A DNA stretch of 64,000 nucleotides from Acinetobacter proteolyticus (GCF_000367945.1 NZ_KB849179.1:3329470-3393469); one strand, 5' to 3'; positions 43,273 to 53,481 are shown, counted from the stretch's first letter. The notes: generated by a model from the sequence alone, not told the origin. Made by a program: numbers and translations.

Positions 43273-44694
43273 ATGTCTTCTAGTTTAAATCAGCGTATCC
43301 ATGCTATTGATCAGCATACGCGAAAAAATCGTACTCAATTGTCATTGAAGTGGTCAGTGTTGGCACTTGCCTTAACTACTGCCATTTTGAGTCCATCCAT
43401 TGCCGCAGAATCTTTACTGGATGCGAATCAGCAGCCTATAAGTAATGCTGCACAACGCAATCTGAATTTTGAACAAATTTTGCAGGATGTGAAACGATAT
43501 CAGGCTGGCACGGGGGTGTGGCAAACACAGCAAGGAATTGCTGAGGCCAATGTAAAACAAGCAGGTTTATGGTCGAATCCAAGTATCTCAATTCAGCAAA
43601 CCGACTTTAGATCAGGTAAAGATAAAGAGTTAGAGTTTGGTGTTTCACAGAAATTGGATATTTTTGGTCAACGGCGGGCTGCCGTCAAACTTGCGGATGT
43701 ACAGGCATCTCAAGTGGGCCTTAACCAAGAGCTATATAATGCGCAACTTGAGTTAGCAGTCAAATATCTGTGGTCGCAAGTGGTGGTGTTAGAGTTGGAA
43801 CATGATGTGGTTCAGGCACAGTTAAAAACCAGCCAGGACACTTTGGATGCAACGCGCTTAAGACTTAAAGCCGGCAGCATTGCGCAGGTCGATTTAGATC
43901 GTACCTTGATGGCGCATATTGAAAATCAACGGTTATTTCAACAAACCGAACTCTCTTTAGCCACTGCAAAGCGTCAATTGGCGAATCTGTGGGGCAGTAC
44001 CGATAACCGCTTCTCTACTCAGGCAAGCAATGTCTGGCCACAACAAAATGATTTGCAAGATTATTTGCAGAACAATTTATTTGAGCGTGCTATTCAACTC
44101 GATATAGTGCGTCAAAAAGCCAATATCGATTATTTAAAAGTATCCAACCGACCAAATCCAACCGTCAATTTAGGCATGGTGCAAAGTAAAAGCGCAGAAA
44201 CCAATTCGACTGATAACAAGTTCCGAGTGGGCATCGATATCCCTTTGAATATTTTCAATCGTCAACAGTATTCATTGCGAATTGCCAATGCCAAACAAGA
44301 TTTACTGGTCAAACAGCAACAGTTTTACAAGCAGCAGAACTTGAATGCGATTCAGACCTTAACAGCAGAGTTGGCGGGGTTGAAACAACAGTTCGATCTC
44401 GTCAATCAGCGACAAATTCCATTGTCTGAAACGGTGCAAGAGAAAATGCTGCTCGGCTTCAAAGTCGGTAAATATGCCATTACTGATGTGCAGCAAGCCA
44501 CCATGCAATTGCAAGATCAACGTTTAAATAAAGTGCAGTTACTCAAGAGTGCATGGCAAAAGCAAATTGATGCAGAAAGTTTAGCACTGGGCATTGAGCC
44601 GAGTATGGTGAGTTCAAGTGATGCCTTAAATCAGATTAATCAAACCCTTTGGAAAGATACCAATAACCTTCCCGCTGTAGTAGGAGCAGAATAA
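43273..44694 (+). CDS. czcC: CzcC-type outer-membrane channel of heavy-metal efflux pump
   Basis: 473 aa TolC-superfamily protein. An unusually long N-terminal stretch of about 25 charged residues precedes the hydrophobic signal (WSVLALALTTAILSPSIAA). The two OEP repeats follow, with helical coiled-coil regions rich in Gln/Leu (TLDATRLRLKAGSIAQVDLDR is the typical end of repeat 1). It forms the exit duct for CzcB/CzcA. GGGG lies before the ATG. Its stop overlaps the czcB ATG by one base (TAATG). Confidence 0.9.
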   Translation: MSSSLNQRIHAIDQHTRKNRTQLSLKWSVLALALTTAILSPSIAAESLLDANQQPISNAAQRNLNFEQILQDVKRYQAGTGVWQTQQGIAEANVKQAGLWSNPSISIQQTDFRSGKDKELEFGVSQKLDIFGQRRAAVKLADVQASQVGLNQELYNAQLELAVKYLWSQVVVLELEHDVVQAQLKTSQDTLDATRLRLKAGSIAQVDLDRTLMAHIENQRLFQQTELSLATAKRQLANLWGSTDNRFSTQASNVWPQQNDLQDYLQNNLFERAIQLDIVRQKANIDYLKVSNRPNPTVNLGMVQSKSAETNSTDNKFRVGIDIPLNIFNRQQYSLRIANAKQDLLVKQQQFYKQQNLNAIQTLTAELAGLKQQFDLVNQRQIPLSETVQEKMLLGFKVGKYAITDVQQATMQLQDQRLNKVQLLKSAWQKQIDAESLALGIEPSMVSSSDALNQINQTLWKDTNNLPAVVGAE

Positions 44695-45929
44695 TGTCGA
44701 CAAATAAATCTAAAAAGCAGTGGTTTTGGGTCATTCTGGTTGTTGCCATTGGCTTAGTCCTGAGCGCGTTATTATTTTTTACGGGCAAGAATAAAGCCAG
44801 TGGTGATACAGCAGCTGCGGCTGATAGTCATGGCGAAGGTGAGGAAGGACATACAGAAGGTGAAGCTGGGCAGGCTCAGGAAAGTGAGGAAGGTAGCTTA
44901 AATCTAAGCCCAAAACAGATGACTGAATACGGGGTCAAACTGGCTCAGGTTGGTGTGGGCGAAGTCGGACAGCAATTCGCGTATCCTGCCAAGTTGGTCA
45001 CCAATACCGATCAGCAAGCGCATGTTTCCGCGACCTTTGCTGGACGTGTGGAAAGTGTCAATGCGGTACTCGGTCAACAAGTCAAGAAAGGGCAAGTGTT
45101 AGCCACTCTATTTATTCCTGACTTGGTGGATCAACAAGCCAATTTAAGTATTGCTCAAGAAGCTTTAACGCTTGCCCAACAAGATTATCAACGTGAAAAA
45201 CAACTTTGGGAACAAGGGGTTTCTGCACGTCAGGATTATCAACGTGCCTACAATGCCTATCGTCAGGCACAGATTCAGGTACAAGCTGCGCGTAGCCGTT
45301 TATCTGCCTTGGGCGCATCCAATGGCAGTCAAGGGCGCTATGTCTTGACCGCACCGTTAAGCGGTGTGGTGAGTCTGAAAGATATTGTAGTGGGTGAGCA
45401 AATTACCGCCGATAAGCAGTTATTTGTGATTGATCAGCTGGATCAACTCTGGATTGAGTTTATTTTACCAAGCGTCAATAACATCAATGTCCAACCAGAG
45501 CAGCAGATCGAGTTTAAGTCGCTGCAAACCAATAATAGCTTTAAAGCACAAATCCAGACTTTGACCACCGCAGCAGATACCCAGACAGGTCGTTTGCAGG
45601 TGCGTGCCAAAGTGTTAACCCCAGCCAAAGAATTACGACCGAATTTGATGGTAAATGTGTTGTTAGATGGCACCGATAAGAAGCCTGTACTTCGTGTTGC
45701 CAAAGCGGCGATTCAGCAGATCGAGGGTAAAGCCACGGTTTTTGTCGCTAAGCAAGAAAAAGATCAAATGCATTTCACCCCAACACCTGTACAACTGGGT
45801 AATTACTCAAGTGATGGGCAGTGGGTGGAAATCCAATCGGGTCTGACTGAAAAGCAACAATATGTCAGTCAAGGCAGTTTCCTTTTGAAATCTGAGATTG
45901 AAAAGGGAGAGGCTGCGCATGGACACTAA
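44694..45929 (+). CDS. czcB: CzcB-type periplasmic adaptor
   Basis: 411 aa membrane-fusion protein: an N-terminal membrane anchor (WFWVILVVAIGLVLSALLFF), then a His/Glu-rich segment (DSHGEGEEGHTEGEAG) that may bind metal. Barrel-sandwich/lipoyl halves come next (RVESVNAVLGQQVKKGQVLATL and LTAPLSGVVSLKDIVVGEQI, cores GQQVKKGQ and APLSGVV), with an α-hairpin between and a β-barrel. It links CzcA to CzcC. Overlaps czcC by 1 and czcA by 11 bases, so the three are coupled. Confidence 0.92.
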   Translation: MSTNKSKKQWFWVILVVAIGLVLSALLFFTGKNKASGDTAAAADSHGEGEEGHTEGEAGQAQESEEGSLNLSPKQMTEYGVKLAQVGVGEVGQQFAYPAKLVTNTDQQAHVSATFAGRVESVNAVLGQQVKKGQVLATLFIPDLVDQQANLSIAQEALTLAQQDYQREKQLWEQGVSARQDYQRAYNAYRQAQIQVQAARSRLSALGASNGSQGRYVLTAPLSGVVSLKDIVVGEQITADKQLFVIDQLDQLWIEFILPSVNNINVQPEQQIEFKSLQTNNSFKAQIQTLTTAADTQTGRLQVRAKVLTPAKELRPNLMVNVLLDGTDKKPVLRVAKAAIQQIEGKATVFVAKQEKDQMHFTPTPVQLGNYSSDGQWVEIQSGLTEKQQYVSQGSFLLKSEIEKGEAAHGH

Positions 45930-48900
45930 AGATAAGTTGCAGCTTCCTCCTGCGGAAGGTCTGTTTGATCGGATTATTCAGTTTTCAATCCGCAATGCGA
46001 TTTGGGTCATGCTGTTTGTGGTGGCATGGATCGGGGTCGGCATTTATAGCTACCAAAAACTGTCGATTGATGCCGTACCTGATATTACTAACGTACAGGT
46101 ACAGATTAATAGTCAGGCAGGTGGATTCACTGCACCTGAAGTTGAACAACGGATTACTTATCCGATTGAAAATGCCATGTCGGGTATTCCCAACTTGGAA
46201 CAAACCCGTTCGATCTCTCGTTATGGCTTGTCCCAAGTCACGGTGATTTTTAAAGATGGTACCGATATCTACTGGGCGCGCCAGCTGATTAACCAGCGCT
46301 TACAGGAAGCCAAGAGTGCGTTGCCTGATGAGATTGATCCGCAAATGTCACCGATTTCAACGGGTCTGGGTGAGATCTATCAATGGGTGATCAAGGCTGA
46401 ACCGAATGCCAAAAAGGCCGATGGTACGCCTTATCAGGCCATGGACCTACGTGAAATTCAGGACTGGATCGTTCGTCCTCAATTACAGCGTGTGCCGGGT
46501 GTTGCAGAAATCAATACCATTGGGGGATATAACAAGACCTATGTGGTTTCTCCTGATCTGAAACGTTTACAGCAATTGCAAATTCCCTTAACCGACTTAC
46601 AAACCGTGTTAACCGAAAATAATGAAAACCGTGGTGCGGGTTTTATTGAAGAAAATGGTCAGCAGCTTACGGTACGTATTCCGGGAATGTTGAAAACCGT
46701 ACAAGATATTGAGAATGTCACGGTTAGTACCAAGAATGGTTTGCCGATCCGTGTTGCTGATGTTGCAACGGTTTCGATTGGACATGATCTGAGAACCGGT
46801 GGTGCTACCTATAACGGTGAAGAAACCGTACTGGGTATCGCGATGATGATGATGGGTGAGAACAGTAAATCCATCGCTCAAGCACTCGACAGCAAAATGC
46901 AGGAAATCAAACGTTCATTGCCTGAAGGGGTGGTGGTCGAAACCGTCTATAACCGCAGTAATTTGGTTGATAAAGCCATTAAGACGGTGGCGAAGAACCT
47001 GATTGAAGGTGCAATCTTGGTGATTGTAATCCTGTTTGTATTCTTGGGTAACTTCCGTGCAGCATTGATTACCGCCTGTATTATTCCCTTATCCATGCTG
47101 TTTACCCTGACAGGGATGGCGGAGCAGAAAATCAGTGCCAACTTGATGAGTTTAGGCGCATTGGACTTCGGGATTATCGTCGATGGTGCAGTGGTGATTG
47201 TCGAAAACTGTATCCGACGGCTGGCAGAAGCACAACACCATAAAGGCCGACTCCTGACCCGTTCAGAACGCTTTACCGAAGTCTTCTTGGCGGCAAAGCA
47301 AGCACGACGTCCGCTGATCTTTGGACAAATCATCATCATGGTGGTGTATTTGCCTATTTTTGCACTGGCCGGTGTGGAAGCGAAAATGTTCCATCCAATG
47401 GCGATGACGGTGGTCTTGGCCTTGATCGGTGCCATTATTTTATCGGTGACTTTCGTTCCAGCAGCAGTAGCGCTATTTGTTACTGGCGAGGTCAAAGAGA
47501 AAGAAAGTCGCTGGATGGCGACGTTAAAAAGCAGTTATGAAAGCCTACTGGATAAAGCTTATGCACTACGTTATGTGGTGGTGGCCGGCGCAGTTACCAT
47601 TCTGGTCTTAACCGCTGCGATTGGCTCGCGTGTCGGTAGTGAGTTTGCGCCACAACTGAGTGAAGGAGATTTTGCTTTACAGTTAATGCGTGCACCAAGT
47701 ACTGGAATTGAAGAGTCACTGAAAATTCAGGAAAGTGTTGAGAAGCAATTACTCGCAGAGTTTCCAGAAATCAAAGCAATCTTTGCTCGAACCGGTACAG
47801 CTGAAGTGGCAACGGATGTGATGCCACCGAATATTTCGGATGCCGTGGTGCTATTAAAACCGCGTGATCAATGGTCTGATAAATCGGAAACCATTGACGA
47901 GCTTCGAAGCAAAATGTTGGCCTACGTTGAGAAAATCCCAGGCAACAACAGTGAGTTTTCACAACCGATTGAACTACGTTTTAACGAATTGATTTCAGGG
48001 GTACGTAGTGATATTGGGGTCAAAATCTTTGGTGATGATATGCAGGTTCTGAACCAAGAGGCTGAAAAAGTTGCTCAAACCCTGAGAACCATTACGGGCG
48101 CAAGTGAGGTCAAAGTCGAGCAGACCGATGGCTTACCCTTACTCAATGTCGATATCGATCATGCACTGGCTGCACAATATGGTTTATCGGTTAAATCCAT
48201 TCAGGATTTAGTCGCTGCCAGTATTGGTGGACAAAGTGTTGGACAGATTTTGCAAGGCGACCGTCGTTTTGATTTTGTGGTGCGTTTGGATGATGTGATG
48301 CGTACGCCGCAGCAATTGTCCATGCTGCCGATTCAACTGCCGAATGGTGGCTTGATCAAACTGCAAGACGTGGCAAAGGTAGAGAATATTCTAGGCTTGG
48401 CACAAGTCAGCCGTGAAAATGGCAAGCGCCGTGTTGTAGTCACCACCAACGTTCGCGACCGTGATTTGGGCTCATTTGTAGGTGAGATGCAACAGAAACT
48501 ATCACAGCAAAAATTACCAAGTGGTTATTGGCTCGGTTATGGCGGTCAGTTTGAAAATCTGGCCTCGGCAAAAGCTAGAATGCAGATTGTGGTGCCATTG
48601 GCATTGCTGATGATCTTCGTTCTGTTGATGGCGGTATTTAATAACTTTAAAGAAAGCTTGCTGGTGTTTAGTGGCGTGCCATTTGCCCTGTCGGGCGGTT
48701 TGGTGGCGCTGTGGCTACGCGATATTCCCTTGTCGATGTCTGCAGGTGTCGGTTTTATTGCACTCTCGGGTGTCGCAGTGCTGAATGGTCTGGTGATGCT
48801 CAGCTTTATTAAAGAGTTGCGAGAGAAATATGATATTCATTATGCCACATGGCATGGTGCGGTATTACGTTTACGCCCTGTTTTAATGACCGCTTTTGTT

Positions 48901-49086
48901 GCATCGCTTGGCTTTATTCCAATGGCGATTGCCACGGGCACAGGTGCAGAAGTTCAGCGTCCACTGGCGACTGTGGTGATTGGTGGGATTATTTCATCGA
49001 CTTTACTGACCTTGCTGATTTTGCCAGTGGTATATCGTTGGATGAATGAAGCCAAACAGGACAAACGTCAGGAAAGTGCAATTTAA
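45919..49086 (+). CDS. czcA: CzcA-type RND heavy-metal efflux pump
   Basis: 1055 aa, inner-membrane proton antiporter exporting Co/Zn/Cd-type divalent cations. Twelve helices with two large periplasmic loops. The HME-RND signature DFGIIVDGAVVIVEN is intact in TM4 and carries the proton-relay acids. Start at ATG 45919 (MDTKDKLQLPPAEGLFDRII), where AGAGG is the ribosome site. The alternative at 45898 extends into czcB with no homology. The metal specificity cannot be settled from sequence alone. Confidence 0.95.
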   Translation: MDTKDKLQLPPAEGLFDRIIQFSIRNAIWVMLFVVAWIGVGIYSYQKLSIDAVPDITNVQVQINSQAGGFTAPEVEQRITYPIENAMSGIPNLEQTRSISRYGLSQVTVIFKDGTDIYWARQLINQRLQEAKSALPDEIDPQMSPISTGLGEIYQWVIKAEPNAKKADGTPYQAMDLREIQDWIVRPQLQRVPGVAEINTIGGYNKTYVVSPDLKRLQQLQIPLTDLQTVLTENNENRGAGFIEENGQQLTVRIPGMLKTVQDIENVTVSTKNGLPIRVADVATVSIGHDLRTGGATYNGEETVLGIAMMMMGENSKSIAQALDSKMQEIKRSLPEGVVVETVYNRSNLVDKAIKTVAKNLIEGAILVIVILFVFLGNFRAALITACIIPLSMLFTLTGMAEQKISANLMSLGALDFGIIVDGAVVIVENCIRRLAEAQHHKGRLLTRSERFTEVFLAAKQARRPLIFGQIIIMVVYLPIFALAGVEAKMFHPMAMTVVLALIGAIILSVTFVPAAVALFVTGEVKEKESRWMATLKSSYESLLDKAYALRYVVVAGAVTILVLTAAIGSRVGSEFAPQLSEGDFALQLMRAPSTGIEESLKIQESVEKQLLAEFPEIKAIFARTGTAEVATDVMPPNISDAVVLLKPRDQWSDKSETIDELRSKMLAYVEKIPGNNSEFSQPIELRFNELISGVRSDIGVKIFGDDMQVLNQEAEKVAQTLRTITGASEVKVEQTDGLPLLNVDIDHALAAQYGLSVKSIQDLVAASIGGQSVGQILQGDRRFDFVVRLDDVMRTPQQLSMLPIQLPNGGLIKLQDVAKVENILGLAQVSRENGKRRVVVTTNVRDRDLGSFVGEMQQKLSQQKLPSGYWLGYGGQFENLASAKARMQIVVPLALLMIFVLLMAVFNNFKESLLVFSGVPFALSGGLVALWLRDIPLSMSAGVGFIALSGVAVLNGLVMLSFIKELREKYDIHYATWHGAVLRLRPVLMTAFVASLGFIPMAIATGTGAEVQRPLATVVIGGIISSTLLTLLILPVVYRWMNEAKQDKRQESAI

Positions 49087-49212
49087 TCTGTTTATGCTAT
49101 CTTCTTAATGAAGCACTTTATTAAGAAGAATCTGAACCAGCCAAAGCGATTTTCGCCTTGGCTGACTTTAAGACTGCAATAGGTCTTATTCAATTATGAT
49201 AAGGAGTCCAAC

Positions 49213-50157
49213 ATGGGTGGACATCAAGGGCATGACCATAGTCATGCAGCGGTCACTGAAGGTAATATCAAAAAACTCACCATTGCGCTGATACTAACTT
49301 CAACCTTCTTAGTGGTCGAAGTGGTTGCGGGTTTAATCACCCAGAGTTTGGCGTTACTGTCTGATGCAGCACATATGTTTACCGATGCGGCTGCATTAGC
49401 GATTGCTTTAGTGGCGATTAAAATTGCCAAACGTCCTGCAGATAACAAGCGTACTTTTGGCTATCAGCGTTTTGAGATTCTGGCAGCCTTATTTAATGCC
49501 TCGATGCTGTTTTTTGTGGCCATGTACATTCTGTACGAAGCTTACCAACGCTTTACGCAACCGCCTGAAATTCAAAGTGTGGGTATGTTGATTGTGGCGA
49601 GTTTGGGCCTAGTTATTAACTTAATTTCCATGAAACTGTTAATGTCCAGTGCTGCCGAAAGCCTGAATATGAAGGGTGCATACTTGGAAGTGTTGAGTGA
49701 TGCATTGGGTTCGGTGGCTGTCATTGTCGGTGCCGTGGTGATCTATTTCACCAATTGGTATTGGGTTGATACCATTCTTGCAGTTGCGATTGGTTTCTGG
49801 GTATTGCCGAGAACGTGGATTCTGCTCAAGCAGAGTATCAATATCTTGTTGGAAGGTGTGCCAGAAGAGGTCGATATTGAAAAGTTACGCAATGATCTAC
49901 TGGGATTGGATGGCGTTGAGAGTATCCATCAGTTAAAGGTCTGGGCGATTACCTCAAAGAATATTCATTTGACCGTGCATCTGTTTGCGCCGAGAGCTGA
50001 TCGTAATCAATTGCACCGTGCTGCGATTGAGATGTTATCGCATGAGCATGGCATTGCTGAAGTGACCTTGCAAATTGAAGATGACGAAGAAATGAATTGC
50101 CAGCATACCCATCAACACGATGAGAAAGCTGAACAAGATCCTTCACATCAGCATTAA
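49213..50157 (+). CDS. czcD: CzcD-type cation diffusion facilitator
   Basis: 314 aa, six helices, exports Zn/Co/Cd from cytoplasm to periplasm, feeding the CzcCBA pump. His-rich ends (GGHQGHDHSHA and HTHQHDEKAEQDPSHQH). The TM2 metal site is SDAAHMFTDA. The TM5 site reads EVLSDALGS, with Glu where ZitB-like proteins have His; CzcD proteins I recall share this. Cytoplasmic domain from about residue 215. It is 127 bases after czcA and has its own GGAG ribosome site. The stop codon lies in the loop of its terminator. Confidence 0.92.
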   Translation: MGGHQGHDHSHAAVTEGNIKKLTIALILTSTFLVVEVVAGLITQSLALLSDAAHMFTDAAALAIALVAIKIAKRPADNKRTFGYQRFEILAALFNASMLFFVAMYILYEAYQRFTQPPEIQSVGMLIVASLGLVINLISMKLLMSSAAESLNMKGAYLEVLSDALGSVAVIVGAVVIYFTNWYWVDTILAVAIGFWVLPRTWILLKQSINILLEGVPEEVDIEKLRNDLLGLDGVESIHQLKVWAITSKNIHLTVHLFAPRADRNQLHRAAIEMLSHEHGIAEVTLQIEDDEEMNCQHTHQHDEKAEQDPSHQH

Positions 50158-50177
50158 GCTGATGTGAATATTTTTTG
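50142..50177 (+). terminator. terminator overlapping the czcD stop
   Basis: TTCACATCAGC pairs with GCTGATGTGAA, loop ATTAA containing the stop codon, then TATTTTTT. Confidence 0.8.
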
Positions 50178-50185
50178 GATAATAA

Positions 50186-50524
50186 TTAATTCTGCCATTC
50201 GTTGTTGCAGTCACGGCATTTCCAATGTTTTTGTGCCTGCATAAACGCTTGCATTGAAATTTTAAAATCAGGTAGATCACGCCAGAATAAAACCCCTGCA
50301 ATCACACAGATTACAAAAACCACGACGGTCGCAATTTGCAGACCTTGGCCGGCACCATTGCCAAAAATCCACATCGCAACGCTAATCAAGACCAAAATTA
50401 ATAAAATAAAAATGGCAGGAACCAGAAGCACCAAACTTTTTGGTACATTCGGACGAGGGCTGTTAGCACCCTGACTGACAGGCATAATTTTCACGCTTTG
50501 ACATTTAGGGCAACGGTATTGCAT
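50186..50524 (-). CDS. small membrane protein with split zinc ribbon
   Basis: 112 aa. CPKC at residues 5-8 and CRDC near 104-107 form a zinc-ribbon-like pair at the two ends. Between them are two transmembrane helices (VLLVPAIFILLILVLISVAM and TVVVFVICVIAGVLFW). Both ribbon halves should face the cytoplasm and fold together. Function unknown. Converges on czcD. Confidence 0.72.
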   Translation of the reverse strand: MQYRCPKCQSVKIMPVSQGANSPRPNVPKSLVLLVPAIFILLILVLISVAMWIFGNGAGQGLQIATVVVFVICVIAGVLFWRDLPDFKISMQAFMQAQKHWKCRDCNNEWQN

Positions 50525-50752
50525 ATAGGATTCCTATTCTGTTTTGTCCATTTTAGCGAAAATTATGCAAAAGCAAAAATCTTGAGCCTTTCAAATACAT
50601 AAATTTACTTATTTGATTGTTTATCCTGTCCCTAAGCCGATGTTTAGATTTGCCTAAAAACCTTGCGACAGCTCGTCTAAAGCCATTCGCAAAAGTCAGG
50701 GCAGTCTGCTAAGTTGCAAGATGAGTGGGTTGAATAATGCGAAAGGAAACGC

Positions 50753-52363
50753 ATGTTAAGCACCAAGATTCTAAAGTTGCGTTTATCCCGCATTCAGAAG
50801 GGAAAAGAGCATCTCTCTAGCCAAGATAAGTTGATGTTGGTGACGATGCAAAGCCCTGATCTCAGTGCGCATTTTCTGCTGCGTTTATTTAAGGTGACTT
50901 TACCCAAGCAATGGCAATTCAGGCATGAGAATGATGAAGATATTGTCTATGCCAGCCAATTGATCCAGTTAATTGAAGATGAGCTGCTGAGCGCTTATGA
51001 GACGCATGCGCGTAAATATGCATGGTATGAGCAGTGTTTGGTTTATCGTCTGAAGTTCATTGTGAAACAGCCAAATCAACAACACATCAATGGCTATCTA
51101 CGTCAGTTGGATCGCTGTCTAGATCAACAACCGAAAATTGATCTTTTGCATTATTTCCAACAACATTATCCAAGTGCGCAACATGCGATTGCACTGGCCA
51201 AAGCCTACGCAGGGGCAGCACAATACAGTCAAGCAATTGAATACTATGAATGGGCGGCACAACAATCGCAGCAGCGTAATGAAACTGCCTTTTATGCTTA
51301 TATTGACTGTCTGTTGAGTCGCAATCATCCTGAATATCAGCCACGGCTGAGTGATGTTGAATATGCGCTGTATCTGTTGCTCCATCATCTGAAACCGATT
51401 GACCAGAAAAATCAGAGCCAGCGATTACAGCGTGCGGTCAGTTTGTTGTTACCCGAGTCGATACTGCGGACACGAGCTGCAAATACCAATTTATTGGCAG
51501 ATATGGGGCGTGGCCTAAATTCGCTGGGGAAATCCTTAAATGGTATTTTTGGCGCTAAGCCATCGCATATTCCTTTTAGTCAGGACGTGATTGCAACCGC
51601 ACCACAGCTTTTAACAGCGCAGCGTGTGCTCACAAGTTTGGATCAGCAGAACACGATGCAAGCCGCATGGCAGCATCTTTTGGAGCAAGGTTCGACCCGA
51701 ACAGCGCGAGCCGATCCACCGCTGACTTGTTTATGGCAAGCTATCCAACAGAATGCAGAGATTTTGGGCTTATTACAGCAACCTGTTCAGTATGAGGTAT
51801 TGTTTGATCAACTGACTGCAGTGGAATTAAAGTCAAACTGCGATTTTGATCTGGGCCATATTCAGATCATCTTGCAACAAGGCTTGATGGTGTATTTAGG
51901 AGCTCTCCGTTTGAATAAACAACATCCTGAACGGAATGCACTGTATATACAGCGTGATGTGGTTGTTCAGGATATGATTGCTTTTGCAGTCTGGTTCAAT
52001 CAGGAGGTTTTAACGGTATATCTGCAACAACAAAGCCAGCAGTTTGAGCAAGTACGGAACAGATTAAGATTATTGGATGCATCGGCCTTAAGCAGTGGAC
52101 TATTTGCCTTGCAGTTTGAAATGCAAAAACGTGTGCAGGATCTCGCTGATTGGATGACGCTAAAACTGGTGAAAGGCAATGAGTTTGAGCAGATGCAAGC
52201 CGCATGGGTAGCATTACGTGAACTATCAAATTTTGGCATTGGGCAGGAGAAGGTGCAGCAGCTTGAATTGGTATTGGCAAAATATAAAGCACTGCGTTTG
52301 AGTCAGATGCAGACGCTGAGCGTCGAAGATGGGCAGGCACCTATTCAAGCTGATGAGTCATAG
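50753..52363 (+). CDS. hypothetical protein, 536 aa, helical/TPR-like
   Basis: No signal peptide and no clear transmembrane helix. Mostly helical, with a TPR-like unit at about residues 140-165 (PSAQHAIALAKAYAGAAQYSQAIEYYEWAA; core AKAYAGAAQYSQAIEYY). An amphipathic glycine-rich stretch GRGLNSLGKSLNGIFG is seen near residue 250. High Gln and Leu content. No family recognised. A GAAAGGA ribosome site precedes the ATG. The next gene (52541) is on the same strand after 177 bases with no terminator, so the two probably form a unit. Confidence 0.65.
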   Translation: MLSTKILKLRLSRIQKGKEHLSSQDKLMLVTMQSPDLSAHFLLRLFKVTLPKQWQFRHENDEDIVYASQLIQLIEDELLSAYETHARKYAWYEQCLVYRLKFIVKQPNQQHINGYLRQLDRCLDQQPKIDLLHYFQQHYPSAQHAIALAKAYAGAAQYSQAIEYYEWAAQQSQQRNETAFYAYIDCLLSRNHPEYQPRLSDVEYALYLLLHHLKPIDQKNQSQRLQRAVSLLLPESILRTRAANTNLLADMGRGLNSLGKSLNGIFGAKPSHIPFSQDVIATAPQLLTAQRVLTSLDQQNTMQAAWQHLLEQGSTRTARADPPLTCLWQAIQQNAEILGLLQQPVQYEVLFDQLTAVELKSNCDFDLGHIQIILQQGLMVYLGALRLNKQHPERNALYIQRDVVVQDMIAFAVWFNQEVLTVYLQQQSQQFEQVRNRLRLLDASALSSGLFALQFEMQKRVQDLADWMTLKLVKGNEFEQMQAAWVALRELSNFGIGQEKVQQLELVLAKYKALRLSQMQTLSVEDGQAPIQADES

Positions 52364-52540
52364 AATTTTATGTAAAAGCGATGTTGGTCTGAAGCAGCAA
52401 ATAATTTGAAGCGATGCAACAAAAAGACGCAAATCGCAGCGCAGAGCATGCTAATCTACAGAAAAACATCTAATAAGTTCAGAAAGCAGATTGATGCTCA
52501 TAAGAAATGAGCCTGTAAGAAAGGGAAGAGGGAGAGCATC

Positions 52541-53476
52541 TTGAATCGACAAGATGATAAAAAGGCGATGTTCGATATTATGCCAGCGGATGCGGAAGTC
52601 TCAGCTGAGAAACCATCATTATCACGTCGACTGATCAATAAAACATTACAGCATGCACAGGATGCAGTGGAATTTGCCAGCGATACTTCACGCAATATTG
52701 CGGGTGTGGCAGATGCAGCACTAGATGCCTTGGATCATGTCACCCATCACACCAAACGTGGGGTCGAAGGGGTGCGCAATACTGTTCGTGATATGGTCTC
52801 GGAGACCAGCGAGGCGGCACGTCAGGTTGCTTTAGCCATGGCGAGAGCTTCTTTGGGAAAAAGCAGTCTGACCCTATATTTACCCGAGATGTTGCTGAAT
52901 AATCAGATTCGTAAACGAATGGATCGTAGCGAAATTGATGATATTAAAATTGAGTGTGGTAATGACCGCTTTCATATCGAACTGGATGGGCACTATCGTC
53001 GTTTTTTGTATCGACTTTCACTCGAATTTAACGTCTTAGAGTGTCGTATTGGGCAGGAAAAGTATTTGCGTCTGCGCCAAGTCGATGAGCATCTTGATCT
53101 ACAAATTCGCCATGGTGGTACCCTGACCAATTGGGCGGCACGTCGTGTTGGTAATGTGAGCTTTGAGTTAATTAATTCTTTGCCAATTCCATTCTTAATC
53201 AATCATCTGATTCGTGATGTGCCAGGTATTCAAAAAGAAGGGCATCGCTTATGGTATATCGATTTGGAAGAAGCGGGCTTTATTGATTTCATTAATAACC
53301 GTTCGTGGATGGTAGATAAGTTATTAAACCTGACTGATTTTAGTATTTTGCCAGGTTTAAATATTTTGCAGGAAAGCCGTGAGTTGGTACAACAACTGGT
53401 TGATCAATTCGAGATCCGTGGTTTGCGTGTGCAATCTGGACGTCTAGAAGTTCAGGTCGGGATTGGAACTGAATAG
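52541..53476 (+). CDS. hypothetical protein, 311 aa, amphipathic helix plus possible lipid-binding β domain
   Basis: The start is a TTG at 52541 with GGAG 6 bases upstream; the next Met is residue 10. Residues 28-105 form a long amphipathic Ala/Thr/Arg helix (DAVEFASDTSRNIAGVADAA), of the sort seen in phasin- and apolipoprotein-like proteins. From 106 on, alternating hydrophobic strands and loops (IDDIKIECGNDRFHIELDGH, core IKIECGNDRFHIEL; LRVQSGRLEVQVGI at the end) suggest a β-rich domain of the BPI/LmeA-like lipid-binding type, by appearance only. No signal peptide. No family recognised with confidence. Confidence 0.65.
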   Translation: MNRQDDKKAMFDIMPADAEVSAEKPSLSRRLINKTLQHAQDAVEFASDTSRNIAGVADAALDALDHVTHHTKRGVEGVRNTVRDMVSETSEAARQVALAMARASLGKSSLTLYLPEMLLNNQIRKRMDRSEIDDIKIECGNDRFHIELDGHYRRFLYRLSLEFNVLECRIGQEKYLRLRQVDEHLDLQIRHGGTLTNWAARRVGNVSFELINSLPIPFLINHLIRDVPGIQKEGHRLWYIDLEEAGFIDFINNRSWMVDKLLNLTDFSILPGLNILQESRELVQQLVDQFEIRGLRVQSGRLEVQVGIGTE

Positions 53477-53481
53477 GCAAT

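Noticed and set aside
52414..52473. 19-codon frame in the spacer between the two unknown genes
   Set aside because: Weak ribosome site and no recognisable features; likely chance.
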